DNA of 48,284 nucleotides from an uncultured Saprospiraceae bacterium (GCA_938022165.1 CALIEI010000080.1:1-48284); one strand, 5' to 3'. Positions 7,843 to 18,243 are shown, counted from the stretch's first letter. Numbers and translations: made by a program. The notes: generated by a model not told the origin, from the sequence alone.

Positions 7843-8860
7843 TTGCTATATAAACTTTTGGTTTTTCACTATTTGGCAAAAATATATCAATTATGGTTCC
7901 TTTTGGCTTATTATCAAGTACTTCTATTTTACCATTTGCGGTACTGACTATTTGCTTTACAATATATAAACCCAAACCAGTGCCTTTGGTTTTACGAGTT
8001 TCTTCTTCTCCTATCCTATAAAACCTATCAAATACCTTTTTTTTGTTTTTATCATCTATCCCAACGCCTTTATCCCCTACTTTTAGCTGGATCCCTTTTA
8101 CTTTTTGAATTAGTTCAATTTTGATATCTGCTGGGCCAAAAGAATACTTTTTAGCATTTTCAATCAAGTTAACAACTACCAAGGTAAGTCCAAACTTATC
8201 CGCTACTGTATTTACTGCTTCTTGATCATGTACAAATGTGATTTTGCTCTTAGGGTACTTTAGTGAAAGCCGTTGGACTAGATTTGCTGTTAATGCTACA
8301 AGATCAAATTCTTCATAAGTAGGAGTGTAAGCATTCTCCATTTTTGAAGCCAAGAGTAGATTATCTACCAATTCATTAAGCCTCTCCGCTTCAGCTAGTG
8401 CATTCTCGGCAAGTTGGTTTGACTTGGCTTTATCAAGGTCTCTTTTTAGAAAAGTCTCTAGAGTTAGTTTTATAGAAGATAGAGGTGACTTTAATTCATG
8501 TGATATACTGAGTAAGAAATTTCGACTTTGTCTAGCTGTTTCGATTACTCTATTGTATCCACGATTGATCAACCATATTCCTATCACGATGCTTATTACA
8601 AAAAAGATGGCTTCTCCCAGAATCATCCACTCCTGTCGATTATACTTGGCTGCTAGATCTATATATTCTGGGGTAGCGTAAAGCTCCTGGGTGTTTTGGA
8701 TCTTTTTCTCTGCAAACATTACTATCTCCATGAAATCACTCTTAGCCTTGAATGCGTCTTGATTTTTTATGAAGAGTAATTTAGTCCACCATGCAAACGC
8801 TACAAGCATATAGGCCATAACCAAATAGGTCAAAAATCGGAGATAATTTTTATTATCCAT
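7832..8860 (-). CDS. sensor histidine kinase
   Basis: 342 residues. Two membrane helices at about 10-30 and 81-99 enclose a short periplasmic sensor of about 50 residues. H-box ISHELKSPLSSIK with the phosphorylated His at 121, N-box NLIENAKKYS, G1 DKGVGIDD, F-box FDRFYR and G2 GTGLGLYIVK are all present, so an active kinase is expected. It phosphorylates the adjacent response regulator, whose gene overlaps its 3' end by 11 bases. A perfect -7 box lies only 6 bases upstream of the ATG, suggesting a nearly leaderless mRNA. The ligand is unknown. Confidence 0.95.
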   Translation of the reverse strand: MDNKNYLRFLTYLVMAYMLVAFAWWTKLLFIKNQDAFKAKSDFMEIVMFAEKKIQNTQELYATPEYIDLAAKYNRQEWMILGEAIFFVISIVIGIWLINRGYNRVIETARQSRNFLLSISHELKSPLSSIKLTLETFLKRDLDKAKSNQLAENALAEAERLNELVDNLLLASKMENAYTPTYEEFDLVALTANLVQRLSLKYPKSKITFVHDQEAVNTVADKFGLTLVVVNLIENAKKYSFGPADIKIELIQKVKGIQLKVGDKGVGIDDKNKKKVFDRFYRIGEEETRKTKGTGLGLYIVKQIVSTANGKIEVLDNKPKGTIIDIFLPNSEKPKVYIANES

Positions 8861-8866
8861 CTAAGA

Positions 8867-8874
8867 CAAATATA
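8867..8874 (-). promoter_or_regulatory. putative -7 box of the kinase-regulator operon
   Basis: On the minus strand this reads TATATTTG, an exact TAnnTTTG match. It ends 6 bases before the kinase ATG, so transcription would begin at or next to the start codon. Confidence 0.5.
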
Positions 8875-8952
8875 AAGGCTTCTTAGCTTGAAGTCCAAAC
8901 ATAGACACTATTACCTTAAAGATTTACAATATCTAGATAAATAAGGGCTTTT

Positions 8953-9131
8953 GGACTAGCGCTATGGAGTAGTGTCGATCTTTGATCGGCAGACTCTTCA
9001 CGTCTTTTTTTGACGTGAAGAGGCCGACCGCGTGTCGCTAAAGCTTTAGCGGTGGCGCAGCGAATAGCGAGCTACGTAAAAAAGCGACGGCTGATTTTTC
9101 ACTTTTTCGTGAAAAATCAGCCGTAGGCCCC
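8953..9131. repeat. structured intergenic repeat, family A copy 1
   Basis: Begins GGACTAGCGCTATGGAGTAGTG and ends GGCCCC. It contains hairpin CGATC-TTT-GATCG (8976-8988), conserved AGACTC (8991), a perfect 11-bp stem CTCTTCACGTC/GACGTGAAGAG, conserved AGGCCGACCG (9021-9030), a 32-base insert with the 16-base palindrome CGCTAAAGCTTTAGCG (9036-9051), conserved AATAGCGAGCTACG (9063-9076), and a 14-bp stem GGCTGATTTTTCAC/GTGAAAAATCAGCC. Fixed segments match the copy at 28608-28755; hairpin sequences do not. No ORF of note. Confidence 0.85.
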
Positions 9132-9139
9132 AGAAAAAT

Positions 9140-9184
9140 AAAAACAAAAAAAATACCTTAGACACATAAGCATCTAAGGTATTT
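9140..9184 (-). terminator. rho-independent terminator of the giant protease gene
   Basis: AAATACCTTAGA (9151-9162) pairs perfectly with TCTAAGGTATTT (9173-9184), a 12-bp stem. Read on the minus strand it is followed by a T-rich tail (TTTTTTGTTTTTAT), 24 bases past the stop codon at 9208. Confidence 0.88.
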
Positions 9185-9207
9185 AGTATTTGATATTAGA
9201 AATAGAC

Positions 9208-12200
9208 TTAGTCTACCTTGATTAACTTTTTGGTTACTTGACCTTGCTGGTTATATACTCTCACAAAGTAAGTACCTGCCGCATGATTTTCTAAATCTAA
9301 TCTTTCATTCAACTCAGAAGCTCTGTAAGCATTATTAATAACTTCTTGACCTAGTATATCATAAACAGATATTTGTATGTCAGAAACCTCGCTAAGTGTC
9401 AAATCTAAGAAGAATGCTCCGGTAGTAGGATTAGGACTAAGATCAAACTCTGTTATTATATCAAGATTGTCAAGCACAGAGGTTGTAGTACCATCTAGTA
9501 TAATATCTACTATTTGCATACATCCATTGGCGTCTGTTACAACTACTTGATACTCCCCTTCCGTTATACCTGTGTTAAAGAATCCATTGGAACCATCACT
9601 CCATTCATATGTATAAGGAGAACTTCCTCCAGTGGTGCTTAACGTTACATTAAATAGGTCGCTTGTAGATCCAGGTTCTACTGTATAGCTTGTATTTAGT
9701 CCACCTGGTGATTGAACTTCTCGACTCAAAATATATTGACATCCTAGTTCATCTGTAATGGTTACAGTGTATGATCCAGCAGCAAGACCTTGTCTATCTT
9801 CAGTAGTAGCACCATCGCTCCACAAGAATGTTACATTTGAGCTATTAGAATTTAAAATATCGAGTAAAATAAATCCATCATTTCCACCATCACATGAAGC
9901 ATCATTTGTAAAAACTTCAAAGCTAAGTGGATCAAACTCGGTAACTACCTCTATAGGATCACTCTCTACGCTACATCCATTCGCATCAATAACTGTAGCT
10001 GAATAAGTTCCACTTTCAAGTCCATTTATAAAAGGACCGAAATCACCATTGCTCCAACTAACTACAAAAGGAGCAGTTCCTCCAGATACAATTACTTCAG
10101 CACTTCCGCTAAGACCACAAGTACCATCAAATCCCTGTGTCGTAGAAGTAAGACGACTTGGTGAAGGAATTTCAATGCTTTGCTCAAAAATACAACCTAC
10201 TGCATCTTCGACAGTGATTACTACTAATGTGGCCGGAAGATTAGTCAATGAATTAGAACTAGATGATATCTCATATGGTTCCGTCCCCCCGCTAGGAGTT
10301 ACTACGATTGATCCATCAGACTCATTGAAACAAGATACAGGTGTTATCGCAAATGAAGCTGTTAAGGATTCACAATCATTCATATTGCCAGGATCATCAC
10401 TAGCAATCGTTACAGTTTCAGTAGTAATACAACCATTCTCATCTTCTGCAGTAACCGTGTAGGTGCCTGCTGCAAGATTCTCTACAGAAAGACCTTCACC
10501 TGCTCCATTAGACCAGCTTACATCAATATTTCCAGTTCCACCCATCACTTCTACAGTTGCAGAACCATCACTTATATTTGGATCAGATGCTTCTTGAACA
10601 TCTAGAATATTAATTATCAATTCTGATGGTTCAGTTATAGTTCCTTGTAGTATTATTTCACAACCATTTTGATCTCTTACTATCACTTCAAAGTCACCTG
10701 CAACCATTCCATTTTGGTTAAATCCAAGTGTATTACTGTTGCTCCAATCATAAAGTAATGGACCAAAACCACCTTCAGCAATAACAGTAGCTGAGCCATC
10801 TTCTCCACCAAAACAGGAAACATTTTCTATTTCTAATGCTCCTTGGAAACCACTACATTCATCTTCACCAATACCTACAACTACGGAGGCTTCGACTCTA
10901 CAGTCATTGGCATCCGATACAGTCACTGTATACGTACCGGGCTCTAAATTTTCGATAGAAGAACCAATACCAGCATTACCCCAATTGTAAGTATATGGTG
11001 GAGTTCCTCCAAATCCAGCAGCATTAGCACTACCATCATTAGATGTCGAAGTGGTTGAATTCATCGAAGAAGCAACTACATCTAACTCATTCGGCTCATC
11101 AACTAAGAATTCAAGTACAACCGTACAATCATTAGCGTCTGATATAGTTACGCTACCACTCCCACAAAGATCGTCTCTGTTTTGACCAGTTACACCATCA
11201 GACCATACAAAGGCATATGGTTCGCTGCCTCCTTGTGTAATAACTTCACCAATACCAGAGCATTCACCAAAACATAAAATATCTATAGTATTAATCTCAG
11301 CGGTGAAATCTATACATGGATTTTCAGCGTCAAATACTTCAATACAACCTATTGCTGAGCAATTTCCAGAACCTACAGTTACACAGTATTCGCCAGGTGA
11401 AAGACCTGTAGCGGTAGCAGTAGTTTGTTCTGAAGGATCATCCCATATATAAGTATATTCAATTCCTTCATTTCCACCACTGGCAAGTACACTTGCAGAA
11501 CCGTCTGCTGCTCCAGGGCTCGATACAATATCACTTGATAATTCTATTACAAGTTCTGATTCAGGTTGCGTTAATTCTAGTTCCGCCACATAGGTACAAT
11601 TATTACCATCAGTCACAGTAACTGAATATACCCCGGGTCCTAGATCAGTTTGTTGTTGTGTGCTAGGTAGTCCATTAGACCATTCAAAAGTTATAGGTTC
11701 TACAGGGTTATCAATATTGACCTGTAGTGCACCATCATTTGCTTCAAAACAAGTTATCTGATTTGTAAACGTCAACAAGGGGTCAAAGTCTTCACAAAGA
11801 TCCATTCCTGATTCTATAGTTGCACATGCCTCCACTATACATTCATTTGCATCTACTATGGTGACACAGAATTCTTCACCCCCACTTAAATTTTCGATAG
11901 TTTGATCGTTAGATTCATTTGACCATATATATGTGTAATCTTCAGTTCCACCTTCTACATTTGCCGTCATAGTTCCATCACCAGCACCAGAATCATTAGT
12001 AGTTGAAATTGACACAGTTAATTCTTCCGGTTCAGTAATTTCAAAAGCAATATCATCTTCACACCCATTTGCGTCTATCACAGTTACTACATAATTTCCA
12101 GGTGATAAATTTGTTACAATTGGTGCATCAGGTAACTCTGGATTCCAGATATATGTAAACGGTCCGGTTCCATTGAAGACGTCAATCTGTGCAAGCCCAT

Positions 12201-15200
12201 TTGATTCTCCAGCACAAGAAACATTTTCTGTACTAACTTCAATAGAGAATGAAGCACAATCTGGAGCATCCGCAGTTAAATCAAACGATTCTATTAGTGT
12301 GCATCCCGTAAGATTATTCGTCAAACTCACAACGTATGTACCCACGCCTAGATCTCCAATTGTCAAGCCAGTACCAATCACCATTCCGTTAAACTCCCAC
12401 TCAACCGTAATTTGGCCTGTTCCGAAATCATCAATTTGAGCAGAACCATCAAGAGCAGTTGAACTAGATGGGTCGGCGAAAGTCAATATGAAGTCAGGTT
12501 CTAAGAAATTTGACTCAATAATTATAGCGCCTTCACCAATACATCCATTGGCATCAGTTACCAATATAGAAACCTGTCCAGCTTGATCAACTGTGATCGT
12601 TTCAGTAGTTTGATCATCTATACTCCAGATAACTGAGTAAGGCTCTTGGCCACCCGTAGCAGTATATGATAGATCAGTGTTTGAGAAATTACAATCAAGT
12701 ACATCAACGCTAGATGAAATGGCAACTTCAATATTAGCATTTGCACAAATATCAGTTGCACCTTGAACGGTTGCACACTCTTCTCTATCGCATCCATTAG
12801 CATCTGTTGCGATTACACAATACGTACCAGGTGACAGATTTTCAATAGTCATAGTCGTTGCAGTAAATCCATCAGGTCCTGTCCAAACATAGCTGTAAGG
12901 CGCATTACCACCATTTAGGTTTGCAGATGCTGATCCATTATTTGCTCCTGGAGCAGACTCATTAATTGATGTAACTGAAAGATCTAAAGGAAATTCTGGT
13001 TCTAAGATATCAACATTAGCAACCACAGTACATTCATTAGCGTCCGTTACGGTTACTGAATTCATTCCCGCAGCTAAGTCTGTTGCGATAGCTGTCGTAC
13101 TATTAGAATTTGACCACGCATATGTGAATGGTTCTTGACCACCTTCCACAGTAACTTCTGTAACACCAGTCTCATCACCTCTACAAGAAATGATACCTGT
13201 AGTTGAGGCTGTGGCACTAAATTCTAGACAAGGATCTGATCCAGCGCCAACTTCAACACTTGCAACGCCCATACATCCATTCTCTGTAGTGACAACTAAG
13301 GTATATAAACCAGGTGCTAGATCCGCAATTGGATTACCTGAGTAGGCAGTACTATTCTGATCGGTCCATTCATATGAAATTATAGCACTACCATTCCCAG
13401 AAACAATTGCTTCAAGGCTACCATCATTTGCTCCTACAGTAGTTTCATTTGTAATGTCAAATTCGAAGGCAAGCTCAACACCAAAGCATGCATCCGCTTC
13501 TCCTTCTACTTCAAAAGATTCCGTTAACTCACAATTGTTTTCATCAGTTACAACTAAGGTATATGTCCCTGGTGCTAAATCTGTAATTCCAGTACAAGAT
13601 GTGGATACAAACTCATTTGGACCTGACCATGTACATGTTGTAGTTCCAGTTGTATTAAATAGTGTAGGTGTTATAGCCCCATCATTTGTTCCCGGAGCTG
13701 AAAGCCCTATAACAGCAGCTTCTACTACAATTGCATCTGGCTCATTAACTACAAAGTCTTCGATTATAGTTTCACATTGATTAGCATCTGTAATCGTAAC
13801 GGAAATCAAACCAGCTCCAACATTGGTAGCAGTTTGTTCGCTATCGCCATTTGACCACGAATAAGAATATGGTGCCATTCCTGCACCTACATTAGCAATT
13901 ATTGATGCCGTCTCATCTCCTGCACATAATATTGGGTCAGCAATCTCTAGAGCAACACTGTTTGCTGTAAATTCAAGACAAGGGTCAGCACCTGCACCAA
14001 TGGTAACACAAGTTAAAGTTGAACACTGTGTTTCATCTGTTACGACTAAGCAATATTCACCTGGACCTAAGAGAGAAAGATTTGGCGTATTTGCAGAAAA
14101 ACTAGCTGGTCCTGACCATGCATATGATATAGTTCCTACTCCACCTGTAATGCTAGATTCAATAGTCCCGTCCATAGCACCCAAGGTAGATTCATTCTGT
14201 TCTGATAGAAAGACTACAATTTCTTCTGGTGCTGTGATACTAACTTCTGCGCTAGCTGGGCAGCCTTCCGCATCCATAATAGCTACAGAATAATCACCAA
14301 CTGCAAGATCAGCTATACTAGGTGTTGTAAAGTTTCCTGGTGTCCATAAATATGTATATGGCTCAACTCCACCTGTGACAGTTACGGAAGCCGTTCCATC
14401 ATTTGTAGAAAAACATGAAATTGGAGTAGAACTTGCAGAAGCCGTTATTTCTGGACACATTTTCCCTTCTACCGAAGCTCCTTTAACTGTTGAACAACCA
14501 TTAACATCGGTTACAGTAATAAAGTACAAACCTCCAGCGAGACCATCTATCATATTTACATTCGTATCACCAGTAGACCAATTAATATTGTAAGGTTCAG
14601 TTCCACCAAAAATTTGCGCAGAAACTCCACCATCTAGAGCACCTGGATTGGATTCGTCTGTAGCAGTTAATATTGCATTCATCTGAGCTGGCTGCTCTAC
14701 AATCGCTTCAACGATAAGTCTACATCCGCCATCATCTGTAATAGTAACCGGATATATACCGGCCGCAAGATTAAATTGTGCAGGGAATGCAGGTCCAGAA
14801 GGCCATGCGTAAGAATAGGGTTGTGAACCTCCAGTTGCAGATATGATAATTTGTCCATCTGTATCATCAAAACAAGTTACAGGTGTAATATCAGCAGTTG
14901 CTGAAAGGGTGCAATTTAGATTTTCAATAACATGTGTCTCGATATATTCACAACCATTATTTAAATCCGTGATGGTAACCATATAAGTTCCCGCTCCAAG
15001 ATCAGTTATTTCATCTGTGGTAGATGTGCCCGTTGACCATTCATATTCGTACTCGGATGTACCGTTAGCATTTAAGTTAATGGAACCATCATTTGCTCCT
15101 GCATTGGTCTCGTCCTCAATAACAACATTCATATTTGGTGGAGCACCAGGATAAATTTCAAAGAAGAATGTTTCTTCACAATCATCCAGTGAGGTATCAA

Positions 15201-17979
15201 TTATACTTATGAAAAGAGGGCCTGCTTGCAGATTATCATTAAAAGTAGGCCCAACAAGAAATCCACCAGTTTGTGGTGGTCCACCTTGAGACCAAACTAT
15301 TTGAGGAGTATTCGCTCCAACTATAGTTATAGTACCTGTTCCTGGATCTCCAGTGCACGAAGGTTGAACTATATCAACTATTACTTCCATTTCACATTCA
15401 AAGCCAAATACTTGGACACAATCTTCTTTAGAACAACCCGCTTGGTCAGTTACAGTTACACAATAAATACCTGCACTAAGGCCAAATTGTAACGCATCTG
15501 CGGGATCATTTCCCGTTGGGAGTTGATTCCATTCAAAAGTATAAAATCCGGTTCCACCAAAAGCTTGAGCATTTGCAGATCCATTCATTGCCCCAGGAAC
15601 TGAAATATCTGTTGCATTAACAATTAATTCTAATTCATCCGGGCTTTCAATTGAAATCTCTTGAATAAATTCACAATCAAATTCAGTATCTACAACCGTA
15701 ACAGAATAATCTCCAGGGCATAAATTTTCAATCGACTCTCCTGTCTGTCCATCTACATTATTGCTCCAAGTGATTTGCGGTTCCGTTACGAACCCATTTA
15801 ATATCAAATCAATAAATCCAGTACATTCATCAGCACACAACAAATCACCAGCTTGCACCTGAACACTTGATGCACAACCATCTGACAAGTTGATATTATC
15901 TATATAAAGATTATTATTACTGTATCCTCTATTTACAATTTGGATTATAAATCTATTAGCTCCACTATATGACAATAAATCTACCACCTCATTTTTCCAT
16001 TCATTTGCTTGAGGAATAAATTCTAAAGGCTGTTGAGCAGATACAGTAGCGAGATCATTTCCACCTTCATAAAAAACAGTGGTAAATGAATCACCACAAT
16101 CTGTAGAGACTCTAATTTCAAGTGTATCTGATTCACTAAAATTATTTATGTTATAATAAGCAACATCAAAACCAAGTCTTGGATTTTCAATTTCTGAAAA
16201 ATCAACAACTGGAAACTCTAATATATCTATTGTTCCATTTCCGTCGGGATCATTAAAGTTTCTAAAGTAAACTGATTCATCTCCTACTCCATAAGCAGAA
16301 GCACTATTCAATTCCCACTCTCTAATGGTAGAACCCGGATCAAGAACAATAATATTAGAAGAAGTAGGAAGGTCTGTCTCATCTTCAAAATCCTCAAAAA
16401 TATTTGGGCTAAATACTTCAGGCGTATTTAGACTTATAGCCCTTTCATCATTAAATCCATTTTCGTCTTGTCCCCCGTTTGGGGCATTTGTCCAAGCTGT
16501 CAACTCAAAACTATAATCTGGAGATACAAAAGGTTCTAGAGAAACTTCTTCTGATTCTCCCTTAGCAAGATTACCAGTCCAATTAAATAAAGTAGAACCA
16601 GGTGTACCGGAAATTTTATATCTGATTTCACATGATGTTAGATTCGTATCACCAAAACCATTTGTTAGTAGTACGATTGGTGTAATGGTTTCACTACTAC
16701 AAAATTCCCCGTTTACTGGTTCTAATATATTTTGAATACCAGCATCTAATTCTATAGTAATAGGAGGTCCTCCGCCTCCTGGGTTTCCGCCTCCGCCAGT
16801 TGGCGTTCCTGCTTCACATGAAGAGGCTACTGTATTGGCACTCGTAATCAAACTTGCTCTTGTTCCTTGAGCCACTTGTCTCATTGCATCCCCTTGACCT
16901 ATCGTAAATGTCAATGCACATGCATCTGGAGAATAATCCATATAGTTAATGTACATATGCTCTTCAGAACAAGTAGTTGGTCCAGTCGGCCATGTCGTTC
17001 CATTACAACTCATTCTTTGAATAGAGTTTGTATTATCTGCCGCTAATGGTGTATCAGAGATCCCATCATCATTGCTACATCCTCCTGAGTTACCCCATAC
17101 GTGAGGCAAACCAAAACTATGTCCAACTTCATGAGTTAATGTTCTACCACCTTTACCAGTAAATCTATAATCTTGTACTGTACCATCAAAATTGGATCCG
17201 TGTGCACCTGGGAAGAAAGCCCAACCTAAAACCCCTCCAAATGCAGTAGTTCCTGGTATTGGAACAATCCAAACATTGTAATATTGACTTGTATTCCAAT
17301 GTGTTTGAGGTTTAATTGTGTTTCTTATAAATTCTCTACTAGGAACACTTTCATAAATATGTCTAACAATACCAGTAGTAGCATTTCCTTGTGGATCAAC
17401 TTCAGCAAGACAAAATTGCATTTCAGGATTTCCTTTGATGCCCTCCCATCTTGGAGGCACATTTGCCCACCCTGAATTCATAGCATTCAAATCTTCATTC
17501 AAAGTCTCCAACTGATCTATTATAGTTTGATCAGTTAAATTTTGGCCTTCACCTACAGCTTCACTTGATCTATGAATTATATGAAAAACGATAGGCATGT
17601 TTAAGACTTCAGCTTGACTTCTATTCGGTCTGCTTTCTCTTATCTTTCTCCCTCGTTTTTCTAATGCAGGTAAAGTTACATTAGTGAAATGTTCCAATTT
17701 TTTATCATAATCAGGATCCTCCTTACGCATCACCTCATGTACATGACTCATACCGCAACCATGATGATTTGATGGCTGCAATGGAATTTGACTTATCCCC
17801 AAACCTTTGTACTCATCTGGTCTAAGTGTATCCTTAGAAATAGAATGCTGTACAGGTTCTATATTCTGATCTGCGTTATTGGTAATTTCAAAATCACTTG
17901 GAGTAGAAGTATCAATAGAATTTGTTCCAGTAAATGCGAGCCCAAAAGTTAGGGCTAGAAATTTCACAAATTGGATCAT
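9208..17979 (-). CDS. giant secreted M43-type metalloprotease with SprB-like repeats and T9SS tail
   Basis: 2923 residues. A signal peptide (1-20) is followed by a prodomain-like region and a pappalysin/cytophagalysin (M43) protease: zinc site HEVGHSFGLPH (H283, E284, H287, H293) and Met-turn INYMDYS (M347). A Gly-rich linker (394-405) leads to two beta domains, about 408-520 and 525-705 (the latter jelly-roll-like). From about 707 to 2830 there are about 27 SprB-like repeats of roughly 79 residues, with GGxxPYxYxWSNG and YxVTVTDxNGC motifs. Two repeat types alternate: one ends in ITEPEEL-like sequence, the other starts SxPGAxDGSA and carries extra Cys (YCVTVTD...C...C). The last 80 residues are a T9SS type A sorting domain (LSPNPTTGAFFLDL ... 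GTYFVRVYNQQG ... KKLIKV). It should be exported across the outer membrane and act as adhesin plus protease. No frameshift seen. Confidence 0.93.
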   Translation of the reverse strand: MIQFVKFLALTFGLAFTGTNSIDTSTPSDFEITNNADQNIEPVQHSISKDTLRPDEYKGLGISQIPLQPSNHHGCGMSHVHEVMRKEDPDYDKKLEHFTNVTLPALEKRGRKIRESRPNRSQAEVLNMPIVFHIIHRSSEAVGEGQNLTDQTIIDQLETLNEDLNAMNSGWANVPPRWEGIKGNPEMQFCLAEVDPQGNATTGIVRHIYESVPSREFIRNTIKPQTHWNTSQYYNVWIVPIPGTTAFGGVLGWAFFPGAHGSNFDGTVQDYRFTGKGGRTLTHEVGHSFGLPHVWGNSGGCSNDDGISDTPLAADNTNSIQRMSCNGTTWPTGPTTCSEEHMYINYMDYSPDACALTFTIGQGDAMRQVAQGTRASLITSANTVASSCEAGTPTGGGGNPGGGGPPITIELDAGIQNILEPVNGEFCSSETITPIVLLTNGFGDTNLTSCEIRYKISGTPGSTLFNWTGNLAKGESEEVSLEPFVSPDYSFELTAWTNAPNGGQDENGFNDERAISLNTPEVFSPNIFEDFEDETDLPTSSNIIVLDPGSTIREWELNSASAYGVGDESVYFRNFNDPDGNGTIDILEFPVVDFSEIENPRLGFDVAYYNINNFSESDTLEIRVSTDCGDSFTTVFYEGGNDLATVSAQQPLEFIPQANEWKNEVVDLLSYSGANRFIIQIVNRGYSNNNLYIDNINLSDGCASSVQVQAGDLLCADECTGFIDLILNGFVTEPQITWSNNVDGQTGESIENLCPGDYSVTVVDTEFDCEFIQEISIESPDELELIVNATDISVPGAMNGSANAQAFGGTGFYTFEWNQLPTGNDPADALQFGLSAGIYCVTVTDQAGCSKEDCVQVFGFECEMEVIVDIVQPSCTGDPGTGTITIVGANTPQIVWSQGGPPQTGGFLVGPTFNDNLQAGPLFISIIDTSLDDCEETFFFEIYPGAPPNMNVVIEDETNAGANDGSINLNANGTSEYEYEWSTGTSTTDEITDLGAGTYMVTITDLNNGCEYIETHVIENLNCTLSATADITPVTCFDDTDGQIIISATGGSQPYSYAWPSGPAFPAQFNLAAGIYPVTITDDGGCRLIVEAIVEQPAQMNAILTATDESNPGALDGGVSAQIFGGTEPYNINWSTGDTNVNMIDGLAGGLYFITVTDVNGCSTVKGASVEGKMCPEITASASSTPISCFSTNDGTASVTVTGGVEPYTYLWTPGNFTTPSIADLAVGDYSVAIMDAEGCPASAEVSITAPEEIVVFLSEQNESTLGAMDGTIESSITGGVGTISYAWSGPASFSANTPNLSLLGPGEYCLVVTDETQCSTLTCVTIGAGADPCLEFTANSVALEIADPILCAGDETASIIANVGAGMAPYSYSWSNGDSEQTATNVGAGLISVTITDANQCETIIEDFVVNEPDAIVVEAAVIGLSAPGTNDGAITPTLFNTTGTTTCTWSGPNEFVSTSCTGITDLAPGTYTLVVTDENNCELTESFEVEGEADACFGVELAFEFDITNETTVGANDGSLEAIVSGNGSAIISYEWTDQNSTAYSGNPIADLAPGLYTLVVTTENGCMGVASVEVGAGSDPCLEFSATASTTGIISCRGDETGVTEVTVEGGQEPFTYAWSNSNSTTAIATDLAAGMNSVTVTDANECTVVANVDILEPEFPLDLSVTSINESAPGANNGSASANLNGGNAPYSYVWTGPDGFTATTMTIENLSPGTYCVIATDANGCDREECATVQGATDICANANIEVAISSSVDVLDCNFSNTDLSYTATGGQEPYSVIWSIDDQTTETITVDQAGQVSILVTDANGCIGEGAIIIESNFLEPDFILTFADPSSSTALDGSAQIDDFGTGQITVEWEFNGMVIGTGLTIGDLGVGTYVVSLTNNLTGCTLIESFDLTADAPDCASFSIEVSTENVSCAGESNGLAQIDVFNGTGPFTYIWNPELPDAPIVTNLSPGNYVVTVIDANGCEDDIAFEITEPEELTVSISTTNDSGAGDGTMTANVEGGTEDYTYIWSNESNDQTIENLSGGEEFCVTIVDANECIVEACATIESGMDLCEDFDPLLTFTNQITCFEANDGALQVNIDNPVEPITFEWSNGLPSTQQQTDLGPGVYSVTVTDGNNCTYVAELELTQPESELVIELSSDIVSSPGAADGSASVLASGGNEGIEYTYIWDDPSEQTTATATGLSPGEYCVTVGSGNCSAIGCIEVFDAENPCIDFTAEINTIDILCFGECSGIGEVITQGGSEPYAFVWSDGVTGQNRDDLCGSGSVTISDANDCTVVLEFLVDEPNELDVVASSMNSTTSTSNDGSANAAGFGGTPPYTYNWGNAGIGSSIENLEPGTYTVTVSDANDCRVEASVVVGIGEDECSGFQGALEIENVSCFGGEDGSATVIAEGGFGPLLYDWSNSNTLGFNQNGMVAGDFEVIVRDQNGCEIILQGTITEPSELIINILDVQEASDPNISDGSATVEVMGGTGNIDVSWSNGAGEGLSVENLAAGTYTVTAEDENGCITTETVTIASDDPGNMNDCESLTASFAITPVSCFNESDGSIVVTPSGGTEPYEISSSSNSLTNLPATLVVITVEDAVGCIFEQSIEIPSPSRLTSTTQGFDGTCGLSGSAEVIVSGGTAPFVVSWSNGDFGPFINGLESGTYSATVIDANGCSVESDPIEVVTEFDPLSFEVFTNDASCDGGNDGFILLDILNSNSSNVTFLWSDGATTEDRQGLAAGSYTVTITDELGCQYILSREVQSPGGLNTSYTVEPGSTSDLFNVTLSTTGGSSPYTYEWSDGSNGFFNTGITEGEYQVVVTDANGCMQIVDIILDGTTTSVLDNLDIITEFDLSPNPTTGAFFLDLTLSEVSDIQISVYDILGQEVINNAYRASELNERLDLENHAAGTYFVRVYNQQGQVTKKLIKVD

Positions 17980-18243
17980 GAGTGTAATGTTTTTTGTTTT
18001 ATAAATGATTTTAGTTCTATATCTAGATAAGCTTAACTAAGCTAAGTTACTGTCAAATATCGCCTTGAATTTATGCTATTCAGATAAAGAAAGGTAACAT
18101 GTAAAACACAGAATATGTGTTTGGAATTCAATTTATATATAGTATTTGTCTTCATATATGCTTATCCATTTAAAGATAAGGATATATGATGAAAATGACC
18201 CGTTTCCTTGGAACTTAACTTAAAAAACCGCCAATTTTGGACA

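Noticed and set aside
9758-14593. Several open frames opposite the giant protease gene
   Set aside because: They follow the repeat periodicity of the real gene in an antisense frame and have no independent features.
9208-17979. Repeated sequence considered as a CRISPR array or satellite
   Set aside because: Repeats are protein-level, about 79 codons long and diverged at DNA level; there is no short identical repeat with spacers.
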